From Paracoccus sp. SMMA_5_TC (GTDB taxonomy: Bacteria; Pseudomonadota; Alphaproteobacteria; Rhodobacterales; Rhodobacteraceae), in the NCBI RefSeq assembly GCF_009696685.2, contig NZ_CP102357.1:62001-126000 (forward strand): 64,000 nt of DNA. The letters are read 5' to 3'. Positions within the stretch are counted from its first letter, which is position 1; each line of letters begins with the position of its first letter. Below the pieces are notes generated by a model. The model was not told where the DNA came from, ran no database searches, and saw only the letters and a list, made by a program, of their open reading frames with translations. Positions 37,406 through 46,943 of this stretch are shown piece after piece. Both the position numbers and the translations under genes were made by a program.

Positions 37406-38344
37406 ATGGAACCGACGCTGAAACAGTTCCGCGCCTTTGTGACCGTGGCCGAAACCGGCCAGATCACCCGCGCCGCCGAACGCCTGGGGCTGTCGCAATC
37501 GGCGGTCAGCACGCTGATCGCGCAGCTGGAACAGAACCTGAACCTGCGCCTTTTCGACCGTCACACCCGGCTGTTGCGCCTGACCCAGGCCGGGGCCGAG
37601 GCGCTGGCCGTCGCCCGACAGGCCATCGGCGATCTGGACCGGCTGGTGGAAAATGCGCGCGATCTGAACAGTTTCAGCCGCGGCCGGGTCTCGATCGCCG
37701 CCGGGACGTTGCAGGCCGCCCTGCTGCTGCCGCGGGCGATCCGCAACTTCAACGAACGCTATCCGAATGTCGAAATCTCGATGCACGACGTGTCAGAGCG
37801 CGCCATGATCGAGATGGTCAAGAACGGCACCGTCGATCTGGGCATGGGCACGGTTCCCGACCGCGACAGCGAAATCAGCGGCGCCGAGCTGATGACCGAT
37901 TCGTTTCTGGTGGTGATGCGCCCCGAACATCCGCTGGCGCAGCGCGGCACCCTGCGCTGGGGCGACCTGACCGAGGAACCGCTGATCGGGCCCCAGCGCG
38001 GCAACCCCATCCGCGAACGCCTGCAGACCGAACTGGCCCGCGCCGGGGTGGAGCTGACCTTGCATCGCAGCTTTCAGGATGTGTCCTTGCCGCTGACCAT
38101 CATCGGCATGGTCCATGCCGGGCTGGGCGTGGCAATCATGACCTCGACCGTGCGACCGCTGGCACAGGCGCTTGGGCTGGTCACCATCCTGCCGACCGAG
38201 CCGGTGATCTCGCGCAAGATATCGCTGATCCAGCGCAGCGATCACACGCTGGCACCGGCCAGCCGGCTGTTTCGCGATTTCGTCCATCGCACGACGCAGG
38301 CCACGATGCGACGGGGCATGCGCCCGGATGTGACTGGCGGATAG
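37406..38344 (+). CDS. LysR-family regulator divergent from NCS2 permease
   Basis: A 312-residue regulator with helix-turn-helix GQITRAAERLGLSQSAVSTLIAQLEQNL and a ligand-binding domain. Start set at ATG 37406 because the upstream ATG at 37376 lies within the predicted -10 box; GGGGGGG precedes it at a long 12-base spacing. Divergent placement predicts control of the permease gene, and perhaps of the molybdenum hydroxylase operon that follows. Confidence 0.92.
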   Translation: MEPTLKQFRAFVTVAETGQITRAAERLGLSQSAVSTLIAQLEQNLNLRLFDRHTRLLRLTQAGAEALAVARQAIGDLDRLVENARDLNSFSRGRVSIAAGTLQAALLLPRAIRNFNERYPNVEISMHDVSERAMIEMVKNGTVDLGMGTVPDRDSEISGAELMTDSFLVVMRPEHPLAQRGTLRWGDLTEEPLIGPQRGNPIRERLQTELARAGVELTLHRSFQDVSLPLTIIGMVHAGLGVAIMTSTVRPLAQALGLVTILPTEPVISRKISLIQRSDHTLAPASRLFRDFVHRTTQATMRRGMRPDVTGG

Positions 38345-38367
38345 CCCCCGCCCGCAGGGGCGGGGGC
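38344..38367. terminator. GC-rich hairpin between LysR and the xdh operon
   Basis: GCCCCCGCCC, GCAG loop, GGGCGGGGGC: ten pairs starting on the last base of the LysR stop codon and ending 13 bases before the convergent gene. Likely shared terminator, no T-run. Confidence 0.6.
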
Positions 38368-38380
38368 GCAGGTCTTGCGA

Positions 38381-40684
38381 TCAGGCGGCGCCGGCGTCTT
38401 GGCGGGCCTTGCGGCGCAGCCCCTCCAGCACATCCTCGGGCGTGATCGGATAGTGATGGAAGCGCACGCCGATGGCGTCATGGACGGCATTGGCGATGGC
38501 CGGACCGATGGCGATGATCGGATCCTCGCCCACACCCTTGGCCCCCCAGGGGCCGCCGGGATCGGGCGCGGCCTCCAGGATGATCGTTTCGATGTCGGGC
38601 ATGTCCATTGACAGCGGCATCTTGTAATCGACCAGCCCCGCGTTCAGCGACCGGCCATTGGTGCGGTCGATGACATAATCCTCGGTCAGGGTATGGCCGA
38701 TGCCCTGCTGGATCCCGCCTTCGATCTGGCCCTGGGCGGCGATCGGATGGATCACCTTGCCGACATCGTGCACCGGGACCACCTTGCGGCATTCGATGAT
38801 GCCGGTTTCGGTATCCACCGCCACCTCGACGAAATGCGCGGCGAAAGAATAGGACTTCGTCGGCATGTAGCTGCCCGAGGCGATCAGATGCTCGGCCGGA
38901 ATGCCGCGCGACGGACCCATGGCCTCGTGCACGGTCAGGCTCTGGCCGGGCTTGCCCTCGACGGTGATGATGCCATCGACCATCTGCAGGTGTTCGGGCT
39001 TTTCCTGCAGCTTCTCGGCCGCACGGGCCAGGACGCGCTGGCGCAGTTCGGCCGCGGCCATCTTGGCGGCGGAACCCACCAGATAGGTGGTGTGGCTGGC
39101 GAAGGCGCCGATATCCCACGGCACGACATCGGTATCGCCATGCACGACCGAGACCGATTCGAAGGGAACGCCCAGTTCCTCGGCGACGATCTGCGCCAGG
39201 GCAGTGTGGGCCCCGGTGCCCAGCCCCGCCGCGCCGGTCAGCAGGGTGACGCTGCCGTCCTCGTTCATCTTGACGGTGGCGTTGCCCTGTTCCTTGATGC
39301 CGGGATAGGCCGACGATCCATGCATCTCGCAGCCGATGCCCCAGCCCTTGCGGATGGCAGGGTTCCTGGGATCGGTGCGATCGGCATTGCGCTTGCCCGC
39401 CCAGTCGAAAGCCTTGATGCCATGGCTGATGCAGGTTTCAAGGCCGTGCCCGATGATCGGATGACCCGAAGGCGCGATGTCGCCTTCGCGCACCGCATTG
39501 CGCAGCCGCATCTCGGCCGGGTCGATGCCCAGCTTTTCGGCGGCCTCGTCGATCTGGATGTCGATGGCGTAATAGGTCTGCACCACGCCATAGCCACGGA
39601 AGGCGCCGGCAATGGGGGTGTTGGTATAGACCGCGCGCCCGTCCAGCCGAACGTTCGGACAGCGATAGAGCGAGGTGGCCGAGGCGGTGCCGACATTGGT
39701 CACGCCGGGGCTGTGCGATCCGTAGGCGCCCGATTCATAGACGATCTTCATGTCGCGGGCGGTCAGCGTGCCATCCTTGCGGAAGCCCTGTTTCAGCCAC
39801 ATCTTGAACGGGTGACGGGTGCGTCCGGCCAGGAAGGTTTCCTTGCGCGTGAACTCCATCCTGACCGGACGCCGGCATTGCTTGGCCAGCAGCGCGCACA
39901 GGAATTCGTGCTGGAACAGATCCTGCTTGGCGCCGAAGCCGCCGCCCATGTGATCGACCAGCACCCGCACCTTGTTCAGCGGCAGGCCCAGAACCTCGGC
40001 CAGGGCGCCGCGCACCATGAACGAGGTCTGGGTCGAGGTCCAGAACGTCAGCTTGCCCGAACCGTCCCAGTCGGCGACGCAGATGTTGGGCTCCATGTAG
40101 GTGGGGGTCGGGCGTCCGCCCTCGAACCAGCCTTCCAGGATCAGGTCGGCCTCGGCAAAGCCCTTTTCGACATCGCCGCGTTCGATCTGCACCGGCGGGA
40201 TCACCAGGTTGCCCCCCGGCCCGACGTCGTGGATCTGCGGCGCATCGGGCGATTGGGCGCTGTCGACGTCAAAGACCGCCGGCAAGGGTTCGTATTCGAC
40301 CTCGATCAGCTCCAGGGCCTCGTCGGCGATTTCCTCGCTGATGGCGGCGACGGCGGCGACACCCTCGCCCCAGAACCGCACCTTGTCCTCGAGGATATAC
40401 TGATCCTTGGTGCAGGAGGCCGAACGCGGATGCGGCGAACCGTAATGCAGCACCTTGGGCACGTCGTGATGGGTCAGCACCGCCTTGACGCCCGGATAGG
40501 CCAGCGCCCTGGACACGTCGATGCTCTTGATGCGGGCATGGGCGATGTCGGAACGCTTGATCTTGCCGTAAAGCATCCCGGGCAGATGGTAGTCGCCGGT
40601 ATACTTGCCCTCGCCCGTCACCTTCTCGATGACGTCCTGGCGCTTGACGCTTTTGCCGACGATGCGGAAATCATGCTTGGTCAT
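38381..40684 (-). CDS. Molybdenum hydroxylase (xanthine dehydrogenase family), Moco subunit
   Basis: A 767-residue catalytic subunit that hydroxylates a heterocycle or aldehyde using water. The Moco contacts HMGGGFGAKQD and VRMEFTRKETFLAGR are present, and the catalytic Glu is E720 in GAKGVGEDP. It forms a three-subunit enzyme with the next two genes, one base apart (TGA-G-ATG). In position it follows purine-type permeases, so a purine or related N-heterocycle is a reasonable substrate, but CO dehydrogenase-like, nicotinate or 4-hydroxybenzoyl-CoA branches have similar architecture. Start ATG 40684 (MTKHDFRIVG). Confidence 0.92.
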   Translation of the reverse strand: MTKHDFRIVGKSVKRQDVIEKVTGEGKYTGDYHLPGMLYGKIKRSDIAHARIKSIDVSRALAYPGVKAVLTHHDVPKVLHYGSPHPRSASCTKDQYILEDKVRFWGEGVAAVAAISEEIADEALELIEVEYEPLPAVFDVDSAQSPDAPQIHDVGPGGNLVIPPVQIERGDVEKGFAEADLILEGWFEGGRPTPTYMEPNICVADWDGSGKLTFWTSTQTSFMVRGALAEVLGLPLNKVRVLVDHMGGGFGAKQDLFQHEFLCALLAKQCRRPVRMEFTRKETFLAGRTRHPFKMWLKQGFRKDGTLTARDMKIVYESGAYGSHSPGVTNVGTASATSLYRCPNVRLDGRAVYTNTPIAGAFRGYGVVQTYYAIDIQIDEAAEKLGIDPAEMRLRNAVREGDIAPSGHPIIGHGLETCISHGIKAFDWAGKRNADRTDPRNPAIRKGWGIGCEMHGSSAYPGIKEQGNATVKMNEDGSVTLLTGAAGLGTGAHTALAQIVAEELGVPFESVSVVHGDTDVVPWDIGAFASHTTYLVGSAAKMAAAELRQRVLARAAEKLQEKPEHLQMVDGIITVEGKPGQSLTVHEAMGPSRGIPAEHLIASGSYMPTKSYSFAAHFVEVAVDTETGIIECRKVVPVHDVGKVIHPIAAQGQIEGGIQQGIGHTLTEDYVIDRTNGRSLNAGLVDYKMPLSMDMPDIETIILEAAPDPGGPWGAKGVGEDPIIAIGPAIANAVHDAIGVRFHHYPITPEDVLEGLRRKARQDAGAA

Positions 40685-40685
40685 C

Positions 40686-41186
40686 TCAGGCCTCCACCGA
40701 TGCCGCCTTGGCGGCCGCCATGCGCTTGCCGGCGGTGCGGATCGCGTCGAAGATCTTGGTATAGCCGGTGCAGCGGCAGATGTTGCCCGACAGGCCAAAG
40801 CGGATTTCCTCGTCCGTTGGCAGCGGATTTTGGTCCAGCAGATGCTTGGCCATGATCAGGATGCCGGGGGTGCAGAACCCGCATTGCGAGGCACCGTGTT
40901 CCATGAAGGCCTCTTGCAGGGGGTGCAGTTCGTCGGGGTTGGGCTGCATGCCCTCGACGGTCAGCACCTCGGCGCCCTGCGCCTCGGCCGCCAGCATCAG
41001 GCAGGCGTTGACGGGCTGGCCGTTGACCATCACCGTGCAGGCGCCGCAGTCGCCGACGTCGCAACCCTTCTTGGTGCCGGTCAGCCCGACCTCTTCGCGC
41101 AGCGTGTCCAGGAGCGAACGATAGCCCTCCACCAGGACGCTGCGCTGTTCCCCGTTCACGCTGAATTCGAGATGGATCTTTTTCAT
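40686..41186 (-). CDS. Molybdenum hydroxylase [2Fe-2S] subunit
   Basis: A 166-residue iron-sulfur subunit with two clusters. The plant-ferredoxin half has cysteines in GCDVGDCGACTVMV and VNACL; the helical half has CGFCTPG and ICRCTGY. Transfers electrons from the Moco site to FAD. The ATG overlaps the stop of the FAD subunit as ATGA. Confidence 0.96.
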   Translation of the reverse strand: MKKIHLEFSVNGEQRSVLVEGYRSLLDTLREEVGLTGTKKGCDVGDCGACTVMVNGQPVNACLMLAAEAQGAEVLTVEGMQPNPDELHPLQEAFMEHGASQCGFCTPGILIMAKHLLDQNPLPTDEEIRFGLSGNICRCTGYTKIFDAIRTAGKRMAAAKAASVEA

Positions 41187-42046
41187 GCCGCTTCCTCCAG
41201 AGCGAGCGAGACCGCACGCCGGGTCAGAACCCCGACCATGTCGCGCCGATATTCGGCCGAACTGCGGACATTGCTGATGGGCGTGCATTCCTGCATCGCC
41301 TGTTCGGCCGCCGCGGCGATGGTGTCCGCGTCCAGCCGCGATCCGACCAGGATCGCTTCGGCCCTGGGCGCGCGCAGCACCACCGGCCCGACCGCGCCAA
41401 GCGCGATCCGCGCCCCGGTGCATTCGCCGCCCTGGGTATCCAGGCTGACGGCAACGCCGACGGTGGCCAGTTCCATGGCCTTGCGGCGACCATGCTTGAT
41501 ATAGGCGCGGCCGCTGCCGGACTTGGGCGGGGGCACGGCGATCGCCACCGCGATTTCGCCCGGCTGCAACACGCTGCGGCCCGGGCCGGTAAAGAATTCC
41601 GCCAGCGGGACCGTGCGACCGCCCTGCGGATTCCATATCTCGATGCTGGCGCCATCGGCGATCAGCGGCGGGATCGAATCGGCCGAGGGCGAGGCTCGGC
41701 AGATATTGCCGATCACCGTGGCGCGGTTGCGCACCTGGATCGAGGCCAGCAGCTGCATCGCCGTGCGCAGGTTGGGATAGTGTTTGACCACCGGCTCTGA
41801 TGCCTCCAGCTGCCCGGCCGTGACCAGCGCGCCAAAGCGCAGCCCGCCTTGGTCGGACCATTCGATCCGGTCCAGTCCCGGCACACGCTTGATGTTGACC
41901 AGATGCGATACCCGACGCAGATGCTCGCGGATTTCCACGAACAGGTCGGTGCCGCCGGCCAGCAGATAGGCCCCCTCTCCCAGCGATGTCAGAAGCGCCG
42001 AGGCCTCCTCCAGTGTTGTCGGTTCATGATACTCGAAACGGCGCAA
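41183..42046 (-). CDS. Molybdenum hydroxylase FAD-binding subunit
   Basis: A 287-residue CoxM/XdhB-type subunit. FAD motifs are YLLAGGTDLFVEI near residue 30 and RNRATVIGNICRASPSAD near residue 107, with the CoxM C-terminal domain following. First structural gene of the leftward operon, 98 bases after the gntR gene on the same strand. Confidence 0.94.
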   Translation of the reverse strand: MRRFEYHEPTTLEEASALLTSLGEGAYLLAGGTDLFVEIREHLRRVSHLVNIKRVPGLDRIEWSDQGGLRFGALVTAGQLEASEPVVKHYPNLRTAMQLLASIQVRNRATVIGNICRASPSADSIPPLIADGASIEIWNPQGGRTVPLAEFFTGPGRSVLQPGEIAVAIAVPPPKSGSGRAYIKHGRRKAMELATVGVAVSLDTQGGECTGARIALGAVGPVVLRAPRAEAILVGSRLDADTIAAAAEQAMQECTPISNVRSSAEYRRDMVGVLTRRAVSLALEEAA

Positions 42047-42144
42047 TTTGCCCTCCTCTGGCTCATTGGTCTCAAGCGACAGATGCTGCTGCCTGGCCGC
42101 TTACCTGAACGGGGCTACGCCGGGTCGGTCCCTTGCTGCCTGCG

Positions 42145-42864
42145 CTAGCTGGGCATGGGGGGGCCGCTGTCCTGCGCTTCGCGCAGGAATTCGCGCTCGA
42201 GCGCGCTCAGCAGTTCGGTGTTGACGGCCTCGGCCATGGCGCCATCGCCACGCTGCAAGGCCGCCAGGGTCTTGGTATGGGCGATCACGCCCGAGAAACT
42301 TGATGGCCGCCCGCGCAAGGATGCCGCCAGCAGCGGCTGGCAATCGATCAGTTCGCGCATGAAACGGGCGATGGGCTCGTTCCCGGCCAGTTCGGTGAAG
42401 GCGATGTGGAATTCGCGCGACAGGTGACGCGCCTCGATCACCATGCCTTCGTCATAGGCCGCCGCCTCGCGCCGCAGGATGTCCTGCAACCGGTCCGAGG
42501 CGGCATCGTCCATCCGCTCGGCCAGCATCCGCAGCGCCGCACCTTCGTTGATGATGCGCGCCTGCATGATCGCGCGTGTCGTCGCGGGCGAGCATTGCGT
42601 CACCGTCGCCCCGCAATTCGGGGTCAGTGCGACCAGCCCCGCCTGCGACAGGCGCAGCAGCGCATTGCGCACCGTCTGGCGACTGGCACAGGCCTGTTCG
42701 GACAGTTCGCGTTCGATCAGCCGGTGCCCTGGCGGTGTGCGCATCTGATGGATCCCCTCCATGACCAGCCGCACCACGCGCTGTTCGGCCTCGACACCGC
42801 TCTTGCTGCGGGGACCGGCAGGATCCTGGGGGGCTGCGGGGCGGTAGGAAAGCGTATCGGACAT
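42145..42864 (-). CDS. GntR-family regulator (FadR/FCD type)
   Basis: A 239-residue regulator with an N-terminal winged helix (RLIERELSEQACASRQTVRNALLRLSQAGL) and an all-helical FCD domain containing the metal-ligand pattern (REFHIAFTELAGN, VIAHTKTLAAL). Members respond to small organic acids. It is upstream of the molybdenum hydroxylase genes and divergent from xdhC, with two operator-like palindromes between. Start ATG 42864. Confidence 0.92.
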   Translation of the reverse strand: MSDTLSYRPAAPQDPAGPRSKSGVEAEQRVVRLVMEGIHQMRTPPGHRLIERELSEQACASRQTVRNALLRLSQAGLVALTPNCGATVTQCSPATTRAIMQARIINEGAALRMLAERMDDAASDRLQDILRREAAAYDEGMVIEARHLSREFHIAFTELAGNEPIARFMRELIDCQPLLAASLRGRPSSFSGVIAHTKTLAALQRGDGAMAEAVNTELLSALEREFLREAQDSGPPMPS

Positions 42865-42874
42865 GGGACACCGG

Positions 42875-42924
42875 ATTGCTGACAATTTAAAGCTTGCGCG
42901 AATCTCTCCAGATTGTCAACAATC
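42875..42924. promoter_or_regulatory. Pair of GntR-type operators
   Basis: GATTGT-CA-ACAATC (42911-42924, perfect six-base arms) and a weaker copy ATTGC-TG-ACAAT (42875-42886) lie 37 bases apart in the gntR/xdhC gap. The form fits FCD-type GntR operators, so the regulator probably controls itself and xdhC. Confidence 0.55.
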
Positions 42925-42991
42925 CTGTCATTGCGGCACGCTGCCGCTTCGCCAGCCGTTTCGGCTGAGGCGCCCCATGTCAGGAGGCCAC

Positions 42992-43960
42992 GTGTTCCAA
43001 AGCCGCACCATCATCTCGCAAGGCCGGGCCCGGCATCCGGCCCTGCTGGATCCGTGGGAAACCGCATTGCTCTTCGGACCGGGAACGGTGATGGCGGTGC
43101 TGACGGCCACGCATGGCCCGACCTATCGCAGCCTGGGCACGGCCATGGCCATCGCGCCTGACGGCCGCTTTGCCGGTGCGCTCAGTTCCGGCTGCATCGA
43201 GGCCGACCTGATCCTGCGCGCGCAGGAGGTGCGGGCAAGCGGCCAGCCCCAGCAGCTGCGCTACGGTCAGGGATCGCCCTTCATCGATTTGCGCCTGCCC
43301 TGCGGCGGCGCCATCGAGGTTTCGCTGTTCGTGATCCAGGATCCCGCGGTGCTGTCGGCATTGTCGCGCGAACGCGCGGCCCGACGCGAGGCGGCATTGC
43401 ATCTGGCCCCCGACGGCGCCTTGCGCCTGCTGCAGGCCGACGCCCCCACCCTGCCCGGCCTGCGATTGACCTTTCGCCCACCGCTGCGCTTTGTCATTTT
43501 CGGCGCCGGCCCCGAGGCGGCGGTCTTTGCCCAGCTGGTGCAATCGCTGGATTATGACCACCTGCTGCTGTCCCATGACGATCACAGCCTGAATGCCGCC
43601 GGCTCGATGGGCTGCAACACGCGGCGGCTGGGGCATTTGCCCGATATGGCGGCCGTGGTCGGCGATGCCCGTTGCGCGGCGCTGCTGTTCTATCACGACC
43701 ACGAACACGAACCGCAGATCCTGCAACAACTGCTGGAAGGCCCCGCCTTTTACATCGGCGCCCAGGGCAGCCGCCGCACCCAGCAGGACCGGCTGGCGCG
43801 GCTGGCCGAACTGGGCCTGGCCGAGGAATCGCTGCAAAGGGTGCGCGGTCCGATCGGTCTGGTGCCCTCGGCCCGCGATCCGCGGCAGCTGGCGGTCTCG
43901 GTCCTGGCCGAGGTGATCGGCCTGGCGGCACCGGTCATCAGCGCCGAAACCCTGGCCTGA
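42992..43960 (+). CDS. xdhC: XdhC/CoxI-family molybdenum cofactor insertion protein
   Basis: A 322-residue accessory protein that binds Moco and helps its sulfuration and insertion into xanthine dehydrogenase-type enzymes. The N-terminal XdhC/CoxI domain has ATHGPTYRSLGTAMAI and ALSSGCIEADL; the C-terminal Rossmann domain has FVIFGAGPEAAVFAQL and IGAQGSRRTQQDRLARL. GTG 42992 has AGGAGG four bases upstream; ATG 42977 lies before that site and is less likely. Cotranscribed with the MobA-like gene. Confidence 0.92.
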   Translation: MFQSRTIISQGRARHPALLDPWETALLFGPGTVMAVLTATHGPTYRSLGTAMAIAPDGRFAGALSSGCIEADLILRAQEVRASGQPQQLRYGQGSPFIDLRLPCGGAIEVSLFVIQDPAVLSALSRERAARREAALHLAPDGALRLLQADAPTLPGLRLTFRPPLRFVIFGAGPEAAVFAQLVQSLDYDHLLLSHDDHSLNAAGSMGCNTRRLGHLPDMAAVVGDARCAALLFYHDHEHEPQILQQLLEGPAFYIGAQGSRRTQQDRLARLAELGLAEESLQRVRGPIGLVPSARDPRQLAVSVLAEVIGLAAPVISAETLA

Positions 43961-43961
43961 G

Positions 43962-44513
43962 ATGCGCATGGGCATCCTGCTGGCGGCGGGGCAATCCCGC
44001 CGCTTTGGCGCCCAGAACAAGCTGCTGGCGCCCTGCCGCGGACAGGCCCTGGTGACATGGCCTGCGCAGGCGCTGCTGGCGGCGGGATGCGACGGCGTGA
44101 TTGCGGTCGTCAGCTCCGAGGCCGTGGCCCGATGCCTGCCGCCCGAAATCCGGTGCCTGCGCTTGCCGCCCGGCCGTCCGATGTCGGATTCGCTGGTCGC
44201 GGGGCTGCTGCACGCGCGCCGGTCAGGCGCCGAAAGCGCATTGCTGGTGCTGGGCGACATGCCGCATGTCGGACCGCGACTGTTGCGCCAGTTGCTGCAA
44301 CGCCCCGAAGGCGCCGCCTGCCGGCACATGGCGCGCCGCTTGCCGCCGGCGCATCTGCCCGCGTCCGCCTTCGACACCATCCTGAACGCTCCGCCGGGCG
44401 ATCACGGCGCGCGGGCATGGATCGCCGCCCTGCCCGAAAGCGCGCTGCTGCCCGTCGACGCCGCGACTGCGGGGGACGTGGATCGCCCCCACGATCTGGC
44501 GGGCGGTTGCTAG
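43962..44513 (+). CDS. MobA/MocA-like nucleotidyltransferase
   Basis: A 183-residue NTP transferase with the signature ILLAAGQSRRFGAQNKLLA and the metal-binding LGDMPHVGPRLL. MocA forms molybdopterin cytosine dinucleotide for xanthine dehydrogenase-family enzymes, which fits the neighbouring xdhC and hydroxylase genes. One base separates it from the xdhC stop. Its stop overlaps the convergent amidohydrolase stop within CTAG. Confidence 0.88.
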   Translation: MRMGILLAAGQSRRFGAQNKLLAPCRGQALVTWPAQALLAAGCDGVIAVVSSEAVARCLPPEIRCLRLPPGRPMSDSLVAGLLHARRSGAESALLVLGDMPHVGPRLLRQLLQRPEGAACRHMARRLPPAHLPASAFDTILNAPPGDHGARAWIAALPESALLPVDAATAGDVDRPHDLAGGC

Positions 44514-45787
44514 CCCAGCTGCTCGGCCCCGGGATCCTGCGACAGCGTGGTTTCGCTGACCAGGCGGCCAGCGGCAAACACGCGCAGCTCTTCGGCACCG
44601 CCCGCGACAAGGTTTGCCACATCATCGGCCCGCGCCACCAGAAGATCCGCCCGCGCGCCGGGGACCAGAGCATGACTGCCCAGCCCCATCAGGCCTGCGG
44701 GAATCTCGCCGATCATGCGGTGGACCAAGGGCAGTTCGTCGCCCTTGAGATGCCCGGCCAGCAGGGTCCAGCGCGCGATTTCCAGCATGTCGCCGGAACC
44801 GGTCGGCACGAAGGGATCCTGGATATTGTCCGAGGCCGTCGCCAGCCGCACCCCGGCCCGCAGCATTTCGGCAACGCGGGTCAGGCCGCGCGGCGGCAGC
44901 ATGTCGCGGTCGCGGCCCTGCAGATACAGGTTGGCCGCCGGCAGCGTGACCACGCCCAGATCCAGTTCCAGGATCTGGTCCATGATCGGCAGGAACTCTT
45001 CGCGCGGCATCGCGCTCAGCACCGAACAATGGCTCAGGACCGTGCGCCCCTGCAGGCCGAAGCGGCGGACACGCTCGAACACCTTGGGGAACAGCTGGCG
45101 ATCTGCGTCCAGATGCTCGTCCAGGTGCAGGTCCACCGGCAGGCCATGGCGCGCGGCCGTCTCGAACAGGATGTCCATATAGGCGTCGGGATCTTCGGCA
45201 ACGGCCGGAGTGCCGCCCACGACATCGGCCATATCGACGGCCCGATCGATATTGGCGCGCAACCAGTCCAGATCCTGACCCGGGTGCGGCGTCATGAAGG
45301 CCACCAGTTGCAGCTGCACCAGATCGGCCCATTCCGCCCGCAATTGTGCCAGCGCATCGATGCCGTTGAAACCTGCGTCCTTGTCGACATTGACATGGCT
45401 GCGGATCGCCGTGGTGCCATGCGCAAGGCAGCGCCCCAGCGTGCGGGCGGCGCGACGCAGCACGTCCTCGGGGGGTGCCTTGCGGGCATAAAGCGCAAAG
45501 GCATCGCGCGCGCCCTGCAAGGTGCCCGAGGGGTTGGGGGTAAAGCGCAGCACCCCGGTCTTGTCGAGGTGCTGGTGCATGTCGACGAAGCCGGGTGTGA
45601 CCAGGCAACCGCTCGCATCGACCACGCTGGCACCTTCGGGTTCCGAGAGGCTGGCGCCCAGCCGCGCGATGCGGCCGTCGGCCCCGATCAGGACATCCGT
45701 CGCGGCCAGCGTGCCGTCGGGCCGTGCCAGCTGCCCGCCGCGGATCAGCACCGCGCGGCGCCGGGTATTGCTGCTGGACTGGATCAT
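44510..45787 (-). CDS. Cytosine-deaminase-like amidohydrolase
   Basis: A 425-residue metal-dependent hydrolase. Metal-site motifs are in order: DMHQHLDK in place of HxH, the Glu/His in VDLHLDEHLDAD, LSHCSVLS and the catalytic Asp in ATASDNIQDPF. The HLDK and LHLDEH patterns are those of CodA-type cytosine deaminase and related heterocycle deaminases. It stands alone on its strand with an 102-base gap to the COG0523 gene upstream. A likely role is hydrolysis of the oxidised heterocycle made by the molybdenum hydroxylase, which is inference. Confidence 0.87.
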   Translation of the reverse strand: MIQSSSNTRRRAVLIRGGQLARPDGTLAATDVLIGADGRIARLGASLSEPEGASVVDASGCLVTPGFVDMHQHLDKTGVLRFTPNPSGTLQGARDAFALYARKAPPEDVLRRAARTLGRCLAHGTTAIRSHVNVDKDAGFNGIDALAQLRAEWADLVQLQLVAFMTPHPGQDLDWLRANIDRAVDMADVVGGTPAVAEDPDAYMDILFETAARHGLPVDLHLDEHLDADRQLFPKVFERVRRFGLQGRTVLSHCSVLSAMPREEFLPIMDQILELDLGVVTLPAANLYLQGRDRDMLPPRGLTRVAEMLRAGVRLATASDNIQDPFVPTGSGDMLEIARWTLLAGHLKGDELPLVHRMIGEIPAGLMGLGSHALVPGARADLLVARADDVANLVAGGAEELRVFAAGRLVSETTLSQDPGAEQLG

Positions 45788-45889
45788 GGTTCCCCCCTTT
45801 GGTGATCGCGCGTGCCGCCGCGGGCCGATGCGCGGCGACACGCGAAACGAATGGATGCGCCGGCCCCCTTCAGGCCCGGCGCTGCGGCA

Positions 45890-46918
45890 TCAGGCCGCCA
45901 TGCACTGCTGCAACCGTTCGCGCAATGCCTGCCTGTCCAGATTGCGGCCGATGAACACCATCTTGTTGCAGCGCGGCTCATTGGCCCAGGGATGGTTCGG
46001 GCGGAACTCGATCTGGTCATGCACACCGTGCAGGACATAGCAGTAATCGTCGCCCTTGACCGAGAAGATGCCCTTCATCCGGAACAGGTCGCTGAGATCG
46101 CGCGCCTTCATCTCCTCCACCCAGCGCATCATCGCCTGCGGGTCCATGTGGCCTTCCAGCTCGAACCCGACCGAGGTCACGCTGGAATCGTGGTCGTGGC
46201 TGGCATCGCCCATCCAGGGTGCATGATGGTGGTGATGTTCGTGATGTTCGGGAATTTCGGCCGCCATCAGGCGGTTCTGATCGAAGGCGGCCAGACCCAG
46301 GATCTTGCGCAGGTCGATCTGGGCATAGCTGGAACGCACCTGCTCGGCGGTCTCGTTCAGGCTGCGGACCCGGGCAGAGACCGCCTCGATTTCCTCCTCG
46401 CTGGCCAGATCGACCTTGTTCAGCACCACGCGGTCGGCGCAGACGATCTGGTCCACGGCCTGATTGTCATGCGCCTCGATCTGGGCGTCGTCCAGATGCC
46501 GCAGGATGTGCTTGACATCGACCAGCGCGATGACGCCGTCCAGGTTGGTTTCCTCGCGGATCGGATCGTCCAGGAAGAAGGTCTGCGCCACCGGATAGGG
46601 GTCGGCAAGGCCGCTGGTCTCGATGATGATGTGGTCCAGCCGCTCGGGCCGCGCCAGCAGCTGGCGGATCACCCGCAGCAGATCCTCGCGCGCCTCGGCG
46701 ACGCAGCAGACACAGCCGTTGGTCATCTCGTAGATTTCCTCGGTGCTGCCGACCACCAGACCGCCGTCGATGCCGATCTCGCCGAACTCGTTCTCGATCA
46801 CGGCGATCTTCATGCCGTGGTTTTCCTTCAGGATGTAATTCAGCAACGTGGTCTTGCCCGAGCCCAGAAAGCCCGTCAGCACCGTCACCGGAATCTTGTC
46901 CTTGATCGTCTTCTGCAT
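45890..46918 (-). CDS. COG0523 (CobW-like) GTPase, probable zinc metallochaperone
   Basis: A 342-residue GTP-binding protein. Walker [12 protein letters not shown], the metal-binding CxCC motif ([10 protein letters not shown]), base-recognition LNKVDL and a His-rich segment (HHEHHHHH) are visible, then the CobW C-terminal domain. Such proteins insert zinc or another metal into client enzymes. It is 25 bases after ubiX with a GGGAGGG site, so it is the last gene of the amidohydrolase-UbiD-UbiX operon; the clients are probably the adjacent amidohydrolases. Confidence 0.92.
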   Translation of the reverse strand: MQKTIKDKIPVTVLTGFLGSGKTTLLNYILKENHGMKIAVIENEFGEIGIDGGLVVGSTEEIYEMTNGCVCCVAEAREDLLRVIRQLLARPERLDHIIIETSGLADPYPVAQTFFLDDPIREETNLDGVIALVDVKHILRHLDDAQIEAHDNQAVDQIVCADRVVLNKVDLASEEEIEAVSARVRSLNETAEQVRSSYAQIDLRKILGLAAFDQNRLMAAEIPEHHEHHHHHAPWMGDASHDHDSSVTSVGFELEGHMDPQAMMRWVEEMKARDLSDLFRMKGIFSVKGDDYCYVLHGVHDQIEFRPNHPWANEPRCNKMVFIGRNLDRQALRERLQQCMAA

Positions 46919-46943
46919 GATTAACCCTCCCAAGGTTGAAAAC

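Noticed and set aside
38693-40855. 720-codon rightward open frame
   Set aside because: Antisense to the molybdenum hydroxylase subunit.
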